From Helicostylum pulchrum (lineage: Eukaryota > Mucoromycota > Mucoromycetes > Mucorales > Mucoraceae), in assembly GCA_025677825.1 (NCBI GenBank), contig JAIXMO010000009.1, positions 682,001 to 746,000 of the forward strand: DNA of 64,000 nucleotides, written 5' to 3'. This document shows positions 36,978 through 49,685 of the stretch, one piece after another; position 1 is the first letter of the stretch, and each line of letters opens with the position of its first letter. The notes below the pieces were generated by a model, which saw only the letters and a list, made by a program, of their open reading frames with translations, had not been told where the DNA came from and did no database searches. The translations under genes and the position numbers were made by a program.

Positions 36978-37647
36978 GCTAAGATTGAGAAGAAGAAAAA
37001 AAAGAAAATGTATTAGTCCCTACATTTTTTTTTGAAAATAAAAAAAAATCATGTATATATATAATTTGTCGATGCAATGGAGGAATCTATTCTGTCACAT
37101 CATTTTTTCGATAGATGGATTGCATTGATTTCTATTATACATATACATGACTATGTCTACATACGCGCAACGGATGGATGTAATTTGAAGGAGGATTCTT
37201 GGATACACCAATTCGAACTTTTTACTTTGGGAATCGCTGAAAAGCGGAAACCCAAAAACAGGCTCAAAAGTAAAATAACAGTCACCGAAAATTTGGTTTT
37301 TGTCTTCTCCGCAAAGACGTTTTCTAAGTGTGGATCAAAAAAAAAAACGCGTAAAATTTAATTGGAAAGCTAATTATGCGTACGTAGCTTGGCAACAGCT
37401 AAAATGTACCTTTCTATTTTGTAAGTTAGTTGCTATGGTAAAATTGACAGTAGATTTCAAATTTATTTTTTCTGGTTAAAAAAGATATAAATCATATTTG
37501 TTTTATTACACAGCAAGAAAAAAAAAGGGGGAGCTAAATCAGTGTGAGCTTCTGACCGGAAATGACGGGTTTCAACATTTTTTAACCAATTAAAAAAAAA
37601 GGTATCGATTTTTCAGCCAATTAAAACAGTAAACGAAAAAAAAGATA
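36978..37647. other. intergenic: promoter of P1 copy B
   Basis: No gene is supported; a 94-codon open frame at 37077-37361 lacks protein-like character. AAAAACGCGTAAAAT occurs at 37342-37356, identical to the element upstream of PGK. Confidence 0.4.
37342..37356. promoter_or_regulatory. ACGCGT-containing element upstream of P1 copy B
   Basis: Exact 15-base match to 7175-7189 upstream of PGK, same orientation relative to the gene, about 365 bases before the start codon. A shared activator site for highly expressed genes is one reading; chance in A-rich DNA is less likely because of the CpG-rich core. Confidence 0.4.
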
Positions 37648-39099
37648 TTATTTTAAATGAGTGATGGTTCCGTTTTCCAAGAAATCAACTAGATCAACTT
37701 CTTCACGCCTCTTCTTCATACGAGCTTTAATTTGTTGACGTTCTCTTTCCAGCATAGTCAAGATAACAAACTGTTCGGACCTCTCTTGTTCGAGTTCAGA
37801 AGTTTTTAGTTTTTGCCAATTAGCATGTTTATTACATTTGCGACTTTGCTGACAAATAGTAAAAGATTTTGAGGCAGAGACAACTTGACCATCTGCATTT
37901 AATAAGATGTGATTGTTATCTTCGCCTTGTTCCACGTGATGAACTTTTTCCCATAACGAATCGGGCCAAGATAGTCTAGAGTCAAACCCACACACTTCTT
38001 CTTTTTCGTTTTGTATTAATAGAGAAAGCAATTCGGACTTGTGTTCACCAATAGCAATGATAAATTTAGCGTGCAGTTTTTCGTCCTTGACTCGACTTAA
38101 CCTGGACCGATCGTCTAAATCAGCAAACGAACTTAGTTTGCCTCTGGACAACGGATTGTAAATGCTGTTGGGATCGTTAGTAGCATTACGTTTCTTCATT
38201 TCTGCAAGCTCAATACGCGCACGTGCTACTTGCATACCACACGTATCTGTACAATATTTGCTCAAATGACCAAGATTAGTTCCAATCCTTGCTGCCTTTT
38301 GGCACGCTGGATTTGCACAACGAGGTTTCCATGAAGTCTTTTTCCCTGTAACTATAACAACAAATTAGAACTACGCCTTTTTTTTTTTTTTTTTTTTAAA
38401 TACATGTTACTTACTTTTGGCGCAGTTTTCACAAAAATAAAGATCAATGAATTCACCTTGTTTTTCACTAATTTGAATACATTCACCATGAAACCATTGA
38501 TCACATTTATCACATGCAATCATAAATCGAGGCACATCATAAGGTCTTTTACATATACAGTAGAGCACATTAGTATCTATTGAAGCGTCAGGTGGTGGCC
38601 TTGTTGATGTATTTATTGCTGATGGAGTTGTAGTAGGAGTAGATGGCATAGCCGGTGGTTCAGTTAAAAAAGGTTTTGTTTCCATAATGTTATGTTTTAC
38701 TAATGGTGGTCTTCCTCTTTTCACTTTTTTAATAGACTAATGAAGAAAAAAAAATGAGTTAGTTTTTTTTTTTTTTTTTTTTTTTCTGTTTGTAATTACT
38801 GTATTCATTTGTGCATTGTCTTCGGGGCTTGATCTTTTACAGTCTTGACTTGTATAATTCTTCTTTAATGTTTTGTCAGTTAGCTTTTCTTCGTCCGTTT
38901 CAGTTGTGTCACCGGCACCGTCAGAGACATCATCAGAAGAAGGGTATGGTGGGTATGTTTTTTGTTTGTAATGTTCTTCAGGTGTCTCGACCGGTTGCCA
39001 TTTTAAAACAGGCGCAATACGTTTTCGTAATGGTAAACGGCTTGTGTTTGGCTCTAACGAACGTAATAAGACCTCATTATTTTCAACTTGTTGAGACAT
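37648..39099 (-). CDS. SPP1/CXXC1-like PHD-finger protein (COMPASS subunit)
   Basis: Three exons. The N-terminal third is polar (MSQQVENNEVLLRSLEPNTS) with an AT-hook-like KRGRPP right after the first splice. The PHD finger reads CICKRPYDVPRFMIACDKC then WFHGECIQI and FCENCAK, the H3K4me3-reading form used by Spp1 and CXXC1. A second Cys-rich unit follows (KPRCANPACQKAARIG, KYCTDTCG), then a long charged helical C-terminus ending GTITHLK. This order matches the Set1/COMPASS H3K4 methyltransferase subunit. Exon 1/2 joins in phase 0 (MNT|SIKK) and exon 2/3 across Ile. Confidence 0.88.
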
Positions 39100-40682
39100 T
39101 TTTTGTTGTGCTTTTTTTTTTTTAAATAGAAAAGAAAAGACCTTTTTGTTTGTTTAATGTTATTATTTATTTTTTCTTCAAAAAAATAAAGAAGGGGGTT
39201 GAAAAAGGGATAAAAAAAAAGGGGAGAAGAAAAAAAAAAAAGAAGAGGGAGGGGGTTATGGATACGTGTGTGTAAAAAAAAAAAAAGAAAAAAAAAGAAA
39301 AAAAAAGGTTTTTTTTTTCTTATTTGTGACTTGCACGTTGTAGTGACCATACAGAGAGGTCTTTGCAGGTCTTTCAAGGCACAAGGATCCGTATACGAAT
39401 GGCTCAAATGTTGACTCTCATGCGGCTAATTACCTCGGCATGAAGCGTAATTGTGTGCAATTTATCTTTGATCGTACCTTTTACTTGCAATTTATACCTA
39501 ACCTCTCTTTATCCCCTCACACACACACACAACGGATTCACTCGGTATAACGAAATGCACATGAAAAAAGAAGATTTTAAATAACGGAAAGCACAATCAT
39601 CTATTACATTCAGAAATAGACAACTCCCAACAATTTATATACATAAAAAAAAAAAGCGGTAATATTGTATTAGTCAACTAAATTATGTACAGATATCGTA
39701 ATTGTATCACCATACATAGACGAGTTGAGGCATAAATGAAACCGTTGTCTCTTTTGTAAAACAACACGGTACCACAGGGGAAACAGTGTGATATTTGCGT
39801 GAAATCGTCCTACATGCCCAAGTAGTGCAAAAAAAAAAGTCTAGATGGGCGTTTTCCAAGAAGAAATAGGACGCAAAAGAGGAGAACAGTGTTCAGACAT
39901 AATATATTACACTTATTTATTTAGGGGATCCCCTCAAGCATCATTAAAAGCGTTGGCATCGTATTTATGCCGCTCTTTAAATACTACAGAGCTAGGGTAT
40001 TATACAGTGAAAAGGAACTTTTTTTTTTTAGTTTGAGTGGCAATTTAACATGTAATATGAATTTCGTTTTTCAACCGTTATTCATGCGGAAGGGTAGTTA
40101 TGCCGAGATCTGATAAATCCACCTGTCGCGCAAGATGCAGACAAAACAGTTTCCCTTGTAAACCCTTTTTTTTTAGATGTACGCACTTGACGTCAACACC
40201 CCCCGTGTACATCCTCAGATCGACTTTTTTTTTATACTTTCTTCTCGGGCACCTCAATACCTTACGGCAAAGGTCGTATAAATGGTAAAAGAAAAATGTT
40301 CAATTGTACGAAGACCTTTTCAGTAATTAAAATACATTTCTGCGATTTAATGAGTTTGCACAATGGGGGTTTTTTTTGTAAGGGGGGTGTCGAGAATGAA
40401 AACCAAGTCTGCTTTTTGTCTTTTTTTTTCAAAAAACAATAGAAAATGTCGAGGGACATTCTAATATGCAAACTGTATTTCTTGGAGCTTCCAAGTATCC
40501 GGTAAGCGGCTTTTTTAAAAGCTCTTGACTTGATATCAAATTGGGTTGCGATTTATGCAGGACTTTTTTTTTTTTTTTTTACAGTTTACATCCTTTCTGA
40601 CGACAATAGTAACGTATTTATTAAAGGGGGGAAGGTTTCAGTATTTTATGCATTAATGATTCAGACAAAAAAAAAAATCCAG
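39100..40682. other. intergenic region, no supported gene
   Basis: Begins with strongly low-complexity A/G-rich sequence (39170-39310), the SPP1-like gene's upstream pyrimidine tract seen on the other strand. The rest is AT-rich with poly-T runs; short ORFs are low-complexity shadows. Confidence 0.4.
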
Positions 40683-42064
40683 TTATTTTATGCGTGTGGA
40701 CTTTCCTTCTTCGATGAGTGAATCTGTCGAGGTACAAGACGTAAAGACTACCTGAATTGACTCTTCCATGTTCTTTTTAGGGTGGAAGATTAGTATTACA
40801 ATTGTCCAAACAATAATGCACATAATGTTGACTACAATAGTTATAAGTAAATTTATAAATATACATTTTTTTTTGAACTTACTGTTACATATAAACATGT
40901 CGGATAGAAACTTGCTTCTGTTAATGGTCTTTCTCGCTGTCAACCCATCTGCACTCAGTACAATAAAACATACGGAAAAAATAAACAGCGCCAATGATAA
41001 CAGCATATTTAAGTCTTGAAAGTACTTGATGCGATGGGTAATAAATTGTGAGTCATTTTGATGCTGACTATTACTTAATAGCTTTTTAAAACGAAAATGA
41101 GAAACAGCGCCCAAAAACGATATCAAAAGTAATTCTGTTTTATATTTAGTTAATGTGTACAAGTAAAAAAGTATAAAATGGGGGGGGGGGAGTAATTACC
41201 ACATCCGTATACCAGCTGAGGCATGATTTCTTTATATGTATAGTTATAAATATCTCTAGTAAAATTGTATTGTAACACTGGAAATAAAATGATATTGACA
41301 ATCGTCCTACATATTGACAAATCAATAAGTATGTCATTTTTTTATAATATACGTAAATGGTTACATTGCGATATAAAATTTGAATTCTTTACTACTCATA
41401 AATCTTGCTCTTGCGACTAGATTCGCCAAGTATTTCCAAAAGCATTGTAGTAATAAGAGTGTGCCACTATTTAAGAAAGAAAAAAAAAGTTACTTAAGAA
41501 TAAATCCAAATATTTTGATTTTATCTTACACTTGTAATGAGAAACCAACACATAGACTATAATCTATAAAAGAAATTTGAATTTAATATACATGACACCA
41601 AAAAAAAAAGGAGAACTGTATAAACCTGTTGGTGTAACTAAATTTCTATCTGCTTGTGACCATAAAAATTCTGGCTTTGTCATAATATGACCTAGAATCT
41701 GTACAAATCCTTCTTCATACTTTATTTTACAAGATGCGATATCTACATATATTTACGGGTACAAAAGTTAAATTACGTGCACACATTGTATTGTAGCAGT
41801 TAATTGTTACCGTAGTAAAGCTGACATGGTAACATGAATAAAATAAGAGCAGTAACAATACTTTTCAATTCTCCTCTTTTAAATCTAGAATAATAAAGAC
41901 ATGAGAACCCACCGGTTGTTTGAATTCGGTATAATAACCAAAATAGCACATAAGTTAAACCAACCGCTCGTTCTAAGTAAGGTTCCAGAATATTTAATGA
42001 TAAAACAAATTGTTATATAGTAAATGTGCTTACGTAAAAAGCTAAAATCACTGAGATGGGTCAT
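40683..42064 (-). CDS. multi-pass membrane protein, possible 7TM receptor-like
   Basis: Reading from ATG 42064, exon 1 (MTHLSDFSFL) joins QRAVGLTYVLFWLLYRIQTT and SIVTALILFMLPCQLYY, two membrane segments separated by a GGFSCLYYSRF loop. The next exon gives DIASCKIKYEEGFVQILGHI and TKPEFLWSQADRNLV. Further exons give a KEIMPQLVYGC segment, LLLISFLGAVSHF, LSLALFIFSVCFIVLSA and IFINLLITIVVNIMCIIVW, so at least five hydrophobic spans. The C-terminus is Ser/Thr-rich and ends STRIK. One or two exons around 41380-41570 could not be fixed. The layout would suit a fungal receptor-like protein, but no family is firmly recognised. Confidence 0.55.
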
Positions 42065-42424
42065 TCAAAAAGAAAGAAAATATATATCTGTATCAAAAAG
42101 GAAACACGTATTAAAATCAACATTTTATTTTATTTTGACTTGTAAAACCAGAAGGATATATATAAAGGAGTTTATTATTTAAGGAGAGACATGTAGTTGG
42201 AGAAAACAACTTTTTTTTTAGGTTACACACAAGCCATTGATCCAAGGTTGAATTTTTATGCCGTGTTCACACACGTTGTAAGCAGAATTAATTTTTTCCG
42301 CCTTGTCAACTTGATATCATGTGACTGAAGCAAGAAGACAACAACTAGAATATAAAAAAAATGCATTTCTTTTTCTTTTTCCTCTTTTTTCTCTTTCTCT
42401 TTTTTATTACACTTATTTTAAACT
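42065..42424. other. divergent promoter region
   Basis: Separates the membrane protein (-) from the kinase-like gene (+). AT-rich, ending in a CT-rich leader (TTTCTCTTTCTCTTTTTTATTAC). Nothing else is seen. Confidence 0.4.
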
Positions 42425-43811
42425 ATGCCAGCTGAAAAGGGACAATCAACTTCTAATGTTCGTTCAGGGTAAAAAAAAAAAAGCATCCCCTCTTTTCCTT
42501 TAAAAAAATGACATTACTAACTTAAAACTTTAAAGACACGAAATAAACGAGCAAGTATTGGAGAACTATCTTTTACAAAATGTAGCTGGTTTTAAAGCTC
42601 CCTTGACTGTAAGCCAATTTCAATTTGGCCAGTCTAACCCCACCTACTTGTTAAAGGACGGAAAGTAAAGTACACACACGAGATATAGAGAGACTACATA
42701 CACTGACATTTTTAAGGGAATACTTATTAGTAAGCAACAATATGTACTTCGTAAGAAACCTCCAGGAGCTTTGCTTTCTAGTACAGCACATGCCATTGAA
42801 AGAGAGTACCGTATTATTCATGCGTTAGGTACCAAGACGGACGTACCTGTGCCCAAGGTATATGTGCTTTGTGAGGATAAAGAGGTCATTGGTACTCCGT
42901 TTTATGTCATGGAGTTTTTAGCTGGTCGTATTTATGAAGATTGCAGAATGCTTGATTTACCTTTTGAAGAGCGTAAGCAACTGTAAGTGTGTGTTTGTGT
43001 GTATGTGTGTCCCCGTAAATAAGGTTTCTCATTATTACTTTTTAAAGTTGGCATGCAGCTATAGAAACATTAGCAAAGTTACACCGTGTCGATTTTAAGG
43101 AAATTGGGTTGGTTGATTACGGTCGAAACTCTGGCTTTTATGATCGTCAAATGAAATCATTAAGCAGAGTATCAAACGCACAAGCCAACGTAAAAGATGA
43201 AGAAACAGATCAACTTGTTGGTGCCATTCCTCGTTTAGATGAAATGTTTAACTGGTTTAAAAAGAACCAAGTATCTGATAAAGCCACTATTGTTCACGGT
43301 GACTTTAAAATTGACAACATGGTAAAAAAAAAAAAAAAAAAAAAAAAAAACCAAATTTCATGCAAAAAATAACTTTGAATGTGTGTAGATTTTTCATCCT
43401 ACAGAGGCTAGAGTGATTGGTGTTCTTGATTGGGAACTTTCAACAATTGGACACCCTTTATCCGATGTAGCTAATTTATTACAACCATTTTACGTGCCAG
43501 CAAGTTCCGAAGCTGGTATGTTGGGGTTCAAGAACTCAAAGGAGGCATTACCAGTACCTGAAGCCAACGAATTAATGCAAGTGTACTGCAGCAAATTGGG
43601 CCAACCATACCCTATTGAGCGATGGTTATTTGCAGTTACATTTTCGTTCTTTCGATTGTCTGTTATTTTACAAGGTATTGCCGCACGTGTTGCACGTAAA
43701 CAAGCCTCTTCTGCACAAGCCAAAAGCTATGCTTCCCGATTTAAACAGGTCGCTCAATTAGGATTAGATATTGTAGATGAAGGAAACCTTGATAATCCAA
43801 GTAAATTATAA
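42425..43811 (+). CDS. APH-type kinase, ACAD10/ACAD11 N-terminal domain homologue
   Basis: Phosphotransferase of the aminoglycoside-kinase fold. About five exons join from [15 protein letters not shown] through [36 protein letters not shown] with the ATP-site Lys, and [11 protein letters not shown] to the catalytic loop [10 protein letters not shown] and metal-binding [15 protein letters not shown]. These strings are characteristic of the kinase domain fused to acyl-CoA dehydrogenase in animal ACAD10/11, which works on 4-hydroxy acids. Here the protein ends NPSKL without a dehydrogenase domain. One intron contains a run of about 28 A residues (43323-43350). It ends 30 bases from the convergent CGI121 stop. 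Confidence 0.88.
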
Positions 43812-43841
43812 AAAAAGTCACTTGATAATATATTTTTTATT

Positions 43842-44601
43842 TTAATGACCTTTGAGAGCCATAGCGCCTGAAATTAAACCCATTATTTCTTGTTCATCTT
43901 GTACTTGTTTGTCCACTTGATAAATCTAATATTTATATATGTCAGCATTATTATCTTTTTTTTTTTTTTTTTTTTCTCCTGTTGCAATTTACCTTTTTAA
44001 TTGTATCCAGATCTCTCAAAGATGTAACATGATCAAACGAAACCAAGTCACCTTTGACACGCTCCTTTATATATGCTTCAGCCTAGAATTGTCTTTTTTT
44101 GTTAACCTAACTATTTTTTTGTTTTTGTCTACTCATATTTACTTGTTCGGTGTTCTCACTTCCGACGCGAATAACAATAACATTTGTTGTATCATTCTTT
44201 AACCCAAACGCTTGAAAAGTTTTACCAATCTATTATACGCTGTAAGTTTTTTTGTTACTTGTTGTAAATAAAAAACTCACGTTGTTGTTTATGCCAAAGG
44301 AAAAAGCGACTTCAGAATGAATATGGTTTGTTTTTAACTTAATTTTTTCGTCATGAACAGCTCTTGTCAATGCTAATAAAATATGGAATCTATTCATAAC
44401 CTACTTTTTTTATATAAGTAACAAGAAAAAATGCAATGAGGTGTGTATTATTACCAAACTAGCATCGATCAAACTTAACCCCAAATCTAAATCTTGGTTC
44501 GAGAACCGTTGTCTCAACTCTGAAGCATTCTCAACATTTTGAAACAAGGCGAAATGAACTGGACCGCGTTCTGGATTCAACTCTAAAGTGTATGACTCCA
44601 T
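43842..44601 (-). CDS. CGI121: KEOPS/EKC complex subunit CGI121
   Basis: Small subunit that binds the Bud32 kinase and tRNA in KEOPS, which makes t6A37 in ANN-decoding tRNAs. Four exons encode about 180 residues. Conserved features: HFALFQNVENASELRQRF near the start, LIDASLV before the first splice and FHILLALTRAVHDEKIKLKT with the AVNRAL-like helix, then HSEVAFSFGINNNIGKTFQAFG and VIVIRVG. The end is IMGLISGAMALKGH. It overlaps no other gene but sits tail-to-tail with the kinase-like gene. Confidence 0.9.
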
Positions 44602-44907
44602 ATTATTTTTTAACCCAAAAAAAAAAAAAAAAGAACGCAAGAAAAGAAGAAGAAAAAAAACTGGTGTAAACATCTCGTGACCGTCAAATCGAAAGTAAAA
44701 AAAAAAGACAGGATAGAAGTTGTCATGTGCACAGTTTGCAAGATAAACAGATCATGATGGGAAAATATCCAAGTTCGCAATAAAGGTGAATGCGCTTTTT
44801 TTATTTCTCAATATAAATAGTTCTTTTTTTAATCTTGTTTTATACAAATTATACTTTCTCTCTTTTCTCTCTTTTCACTTTTTTTTTTTCTTTTTTTACT
44901 GGTACTT
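44602..44907. other. divergent promoter between CGI121 and C2H2 genes
   Basis: About 300 bases, AT-rich, with ATATAAATAG near 44811-44820 as a TATA-like element and a TCTCTCTTTTCTCTCTTTTC leader toward the + strand gene. Confidence 0.4.
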
Positions 44908-45967
<1,060 letters not shown>

Positions 45968-47621
45968 TTCATTTAGTGTTACAACTGGTTTTTTTTATAT
46001 CATTCATCATCCTATTTTTATTTTTATTTTTACTGCTCTAATCTCATGACTTTTATCATGAATTACTATCAACTGATTTTTTTTACTTTAAAAAAAACAC
46101 ACACATACTCGCTTTCCTTTATGATTCTTCTATATGCTCTTTTATATGCATTTTTTTTTCCAAGCAGTAAAAATAAATAAATAATGTATGCCAATCTTCT
46201 TTCGCTCCGCCACATTCACCAACTTTCTGGCTACAGTTCTAGGAATTCCAACCAGAAAAATGTTGTGCTTTCTGTGCAACCTTTGATATAAGCCAATGTA
46301 ACAAAAATATTTTGCTTAGCCTCAACTTGGAGTATAGATGGATATTTTTTTTTGCTGTAAAAATTTCAAGTACCGATCATCTTAAATTTGTAGATTGTAA
46401 CACGCTAAATAACTTGGGATTAATTGTAATAACTGATAACAATATATTTTTTAAACAGCTACTTTTTTTGTTTTGTTTTTGCCATTGCACATGATACGCC
46501 TAATCTATAAAAAAATATATAGCGCAGTAGCAGGTGATACTGAATAAAGTGATACTGAATGATGTGTTATTTCTCGTTTTTGAAGCAAAAAAAATAAAGG
46601 GGATTGAATGTCCGTTAACCACTAATCCAAGAACGTCAGGTATTAAACAAAAACGAATTACTTTTTTTTTCATAAATTAAAGAGTAACTTAGAACTGTAA
46701 CGAATGATCTAATTAGTTCCTCTCAACTCAATTAGAAAGAAGAAGAAAAAATGCCGCAATTGTTGAGCGTGTACGCGACGATATTCTTTTTTGAAACAAT
46801 GAAACAATGTTGTCCCCCCCGGATATACATCTTGACCCGCTGATGTAGTTTAAGAAGTTATTCTTGGAATATCGCGCATGGATGCCCGTCAAAACGTGTT
46901 ATCCCTGTGCAAGACTGATCTACGCGCGTGAAATGATACACACACATACACACAACAAAAGGGGTCGGAGTGACGCCCCTTAGTATAATATAATATATGC
47001 AAACAGAATAATAAAAAAAAAACAAATGTACCACAAAGAAAAGTCCGCAGTAATAAAACGTTATGTAATGCAATCGGATACCTTCAACGATTGGTTTTTT
47101 AGTAAATTGCTATTTTGGTACAATCCCCTAAAAAAGTACAAGAAAAAAAAAATAGCTATTTTTACAAATGTACAACATTGGCGTACTATGATATGACGGA
47201 ACACTTGATCCGTTTACTCTTATTTTTTATTTTATTTTTTTTAGGTAAAAAAAAAAATTATTCCATTCACCCCCGCAAGAAAAAAAGAAAGAAAACAGTA
47301 ATGTATATTTTATTTTATTTTTTTCAAAAAAAAAAAAAAGTAAAAAAAAAAAAAATCATATATATTTTTGACATGTAATTGGGGGAAAATGGAGAGTGGG
47401 AGAGGTATTTTTGACATATAATGCATTAGTTGTGGAAGAAATAAAAATTAAAAAGAAAAGAGTAGAAAAAGAAAAGAAAATTATAGTAGAGAATTAGAAC
47501 CAGCCTTGTAAAAAAAAAAAAGAGAAAAATGTAGAGTAATTTGGAAATGAAAATCATTGATTTTGAGCCTCTATAACCGGCGTCAAAATTAGAAGATGTA
47601 AAAAGAAAAGTTTTGCTTAGC
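45968..47621. other. intergenic region, no supported gene
   Basis: AT-rich with A and T homopolymers; an A/G-rich block lies at about 47440-47530. ORFs here are short and low-complexity. Nothing else is seen. Confidence 0.4.
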
Positions 47622-47767
47622 TTAGCTTGGAGAAGGTTTCTTGGGACACATCCTATTGTTAGAAAATGTTAGTAAACAAATACACAAACAAATACACAAA
47701 AAAAAAAAAAGACTTACATAGAGTAATGACCCTTTTGTCCACAATGAATACAGCGACCGTCAGACAT
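47622..47767 (-). CDS. 26-residue CCHC zinc-knuckle protein
   Basis: Two exons (47767-47718, 47652-47622; 50 and 31 nt) join in frame to 26 residues: MSDGRCIHCGQKGHYS, then MMCPKKPSPS. The intron has a GTAAGT donor and AACAATAG acceptor, and only splicing completes the C-x2-C-G-x3-H-x4-C knuckle, because the last Cys is in exon 2. Retroviral-type zinc knuckles bind single-stranded RNA or DNA. Such proteins normally contain several knuckles; here a lone one is nearly the whole product. A larger protein with further upstream exons is possible, but none was found. Strand and start are the best fit. Confidence 0.5.
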
Positions 47768-48479
47768 ATTGTTGTTAAAAGCTTAATTGGTATATATAGA
47801 GTTAAAGAAAACTTGTTGATGTTTCTCTTTTTTGTGAAAAAAAAAAAAGAAATAGTAGTGAAATTTATAGGTGTAATAGTGAAATAGGAAAAAAAAAAAA
47901 AAACCTTTTTTTTTTTCGTTCCTTTTATAACAATTTTTTGGGTGACAATATAAAAAGGTTGAATGCCGATCTCTTCCGGCACGTGGCAAAAATACACTGT
48001 AGTACAAAAAAAGACCTTTCTTTTTTCGTTGTTGTTGTTATCTCATGTATAGAAAAGAGGCGGGAAAAATAAAATCACGTATTTTTCAGTATAAATCATT
48101 AAATTGCACACCTTTTTTTTTTTAATTAACTGAATGCCAATTCGGCTTTGAATATTTTATTGATTTCTTTCTTCTTTTTTTTTTTTTTTTTTTTTTTTCG
48201 CTGCGAAAACTCCGCTTTTTTTCAAAGTAAAAAAACGTGTCCAATGTAACAATAAACTTAATGAAATGACGAATTGTAACAACCCAAGTTTATTGTCTAT
48301 TTTTTTAGTGCACGTGGCTGCATGGTTATTTTTCTTTTTAAACCCGGTGATTTTTTTTTCGTACGCCACTTAGCTATTTAACAACTGCTGACTGCCACAA
48401 AGAAACTTCTTCATGCTTTTGCACCCCCAATGAATGACGTAATAAACTTCATTAAGAAAGAGGAGCTAAACCATAGGTG
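47768..48479. other. intergenic, homopolymer-rich
   Basis: Contains several runs of 10 or more A or T, including T runs around 48176-48199. No gene is supported. Confidence 0.4.
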
Positions 48480-48484
48480 TCAAT

Positions 48485-49155
48485 TTGATTTAATTAAATA
48501 TTGTCCACACCTGGAGTCAAGTTGTTTCTTTAAAGAAGAAAGCCTTTAAACCGCAAGGGCCCGATAAATCATTGCGTTTTCAGGGTACGTTGGAAACTGA
48601 TGGAATCGGTGTGTCAGTGCTTAAACAAAATACCGGTACGAATCGAAGGCTCGCAGGCACTGGCAGACAACAATCTGTAACTAAGGATGAGTACAAGATC
48701 GAGTACATTCAAAATTTGACTCAAGAAACTCTTAATAGAACAACTGATAATTGCGTTTTGATTGATCCTGGTCGTCGTGACTTAATGTACTGTATGCACG
48801 AAACCAGTACTGTTAAAGAAAAGAAGACCTTTATTTTCACCAAAAACAACCGTATGAAACTTTCTAGACACTTCCGGTCTTTACGAAAGCGTACCTGTCA
48901 CGGATTGTTAAGGTAAGCGAAATAAAAGAAAGTAACTTAAGCACTGATAACTAATGCAACAGTTGGTGAACTAACCGATATTTTGATTTCAGGTTGGAGA
49001 CATTTATTTTTTGCGAAACGATATTTATTTTTTTACTAACGACATTTGATTTTTCAAAACGGACAAAATTTACAGGCCACACTGTATGGACACTGCTATA
49101 CAGGATTTCGCATTCAAAAATGTTAAAATAAAAACTTTTTTAACATTGTAGGGAC
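48485..49155 (+). pseudogene. Fanzor/TnpB-like relic, + strand copy (RuvC-I part)
   Basis: An open stretch about 48500-48916 encodes a WSQVVSLKKKAFK-like lead, then LRFQGTLETDGIGVSVL, and then VLIDPGRRDLMYCMHETST. TDG-x-V-x-V followed by an I-DPG-R-DL motif is the arrangement before and at RuvC-I of TnpB-type RNA-guided nucleases, where the Asp is catalytic. It stops after RKRTCHGLLR, with no RuvC-II or III downstream. A 55-base segment at 49101-49155 matches, inverted, the 3' end of the minus-strand copy. This is a fragment lacking both the N-terminal region and the zinc finger. Fanzor is the best match from memory of the motifs; another TnpB-like family is possible. Confidence 0.6.
49101..49155 (+). 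repeat. 55-bp inverted repeat, left arm
   Basis: The segment beginning CAGGATTTCGCATTC pairs with the reverse complement of 49631-49685. About 49 of 55 positions match and every mismatch is a C/T transition. It marks the 3' ends of the two Fanzor-like relics. Confidence 0.8.
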
Positions 49156-49327
49156 AAATACTCAGATAAATAACCAAACTGCTAATTAAAGATAATTTAT
49201 GACGGATGTACTATGTATATACCTCCTCAAATAAGTTAAAAGTGTTGTTCTTTTCTTTTTTGTTATTTATTTTTTCTTTTCATATCATCTTTTAACTTAT
49301 TGAATTATAACTATACTTTACATTATA

Positions 49328-49558
49328 ATGTCATATTATTTCAGAGCTACATCCAAGAAGCCGAATACTAAATCTTCTACAGAGAAAAAAAAACGTATTT
49401 ACCCAATAGAGGAATGCTTTTCAAAGTTAAAAGGTTTAGTTAAAAGAGAGCCTGGTCTTTCTACTTCAAAATTAATACAGCATATCGGTGACTCTAGTAC
49501 TCAAAATCTTCGAGATAATTGTCAAGGCTGGGTTGGTCATAGCATTAGTTTTTTTTAA
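49328..49558 (+). CDS. hypothetical protein between the Fanzor-like relics
   Basis: A 76-codon ORF with Lys/Ser-rich start (MSYYFRATSKKPNTKSS) and a central helical-looking stretch (CFSKLKGLVKREPGLSTSKL). It ends in a T-rich run, so a splice could change the tail. It is not recognised. The position between two tail-to-tail element relics suggests host spacer DNA or element cargo. Confidence that it is a gene is low. Confidence 0.25.
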   Translation: MSYYFRATSKKPNTKSSTEKKKRIYPIEECFSKLKGLVKREPGLSTSKLIQHIGDSSTQNLRDNCQGWVGHSISFF

Positions 49559-49630
49559 CAGATGTTTAAATGAAGAAGAAATTTATTAAATAAAAATCAC
49601 ATTTCCTAACTCGGCATATATCAATTTTAA

Positions 49631-49685
49631 ATCCCTGCAATATTAAAAAAGTTTTTATTTTAGCATTTTTGAATGCAAAATCCTA
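49631..49685 (-). repeat. 55-bp inverted repeat, right arm
   Basis: Partner of 49101-49155. On the minus strand it reads TAGGATTTTGCATTC and onward and overlaps the last codons of the minus-strand relic. Confidence 0.8.

Noticed and set aside
37077..37361. 94-codon frame upstream of P1 copy B
   Set aside because: Lies in the promoter region of a strongly expressed gene, lacks domain character and ends in A-rich sequence.
39054..39407. 117-codon frame upstream of the SPP1-like gene
   Set aside because: Almost wholly poly-Phe/Lys from homopolymer A/T tracts.
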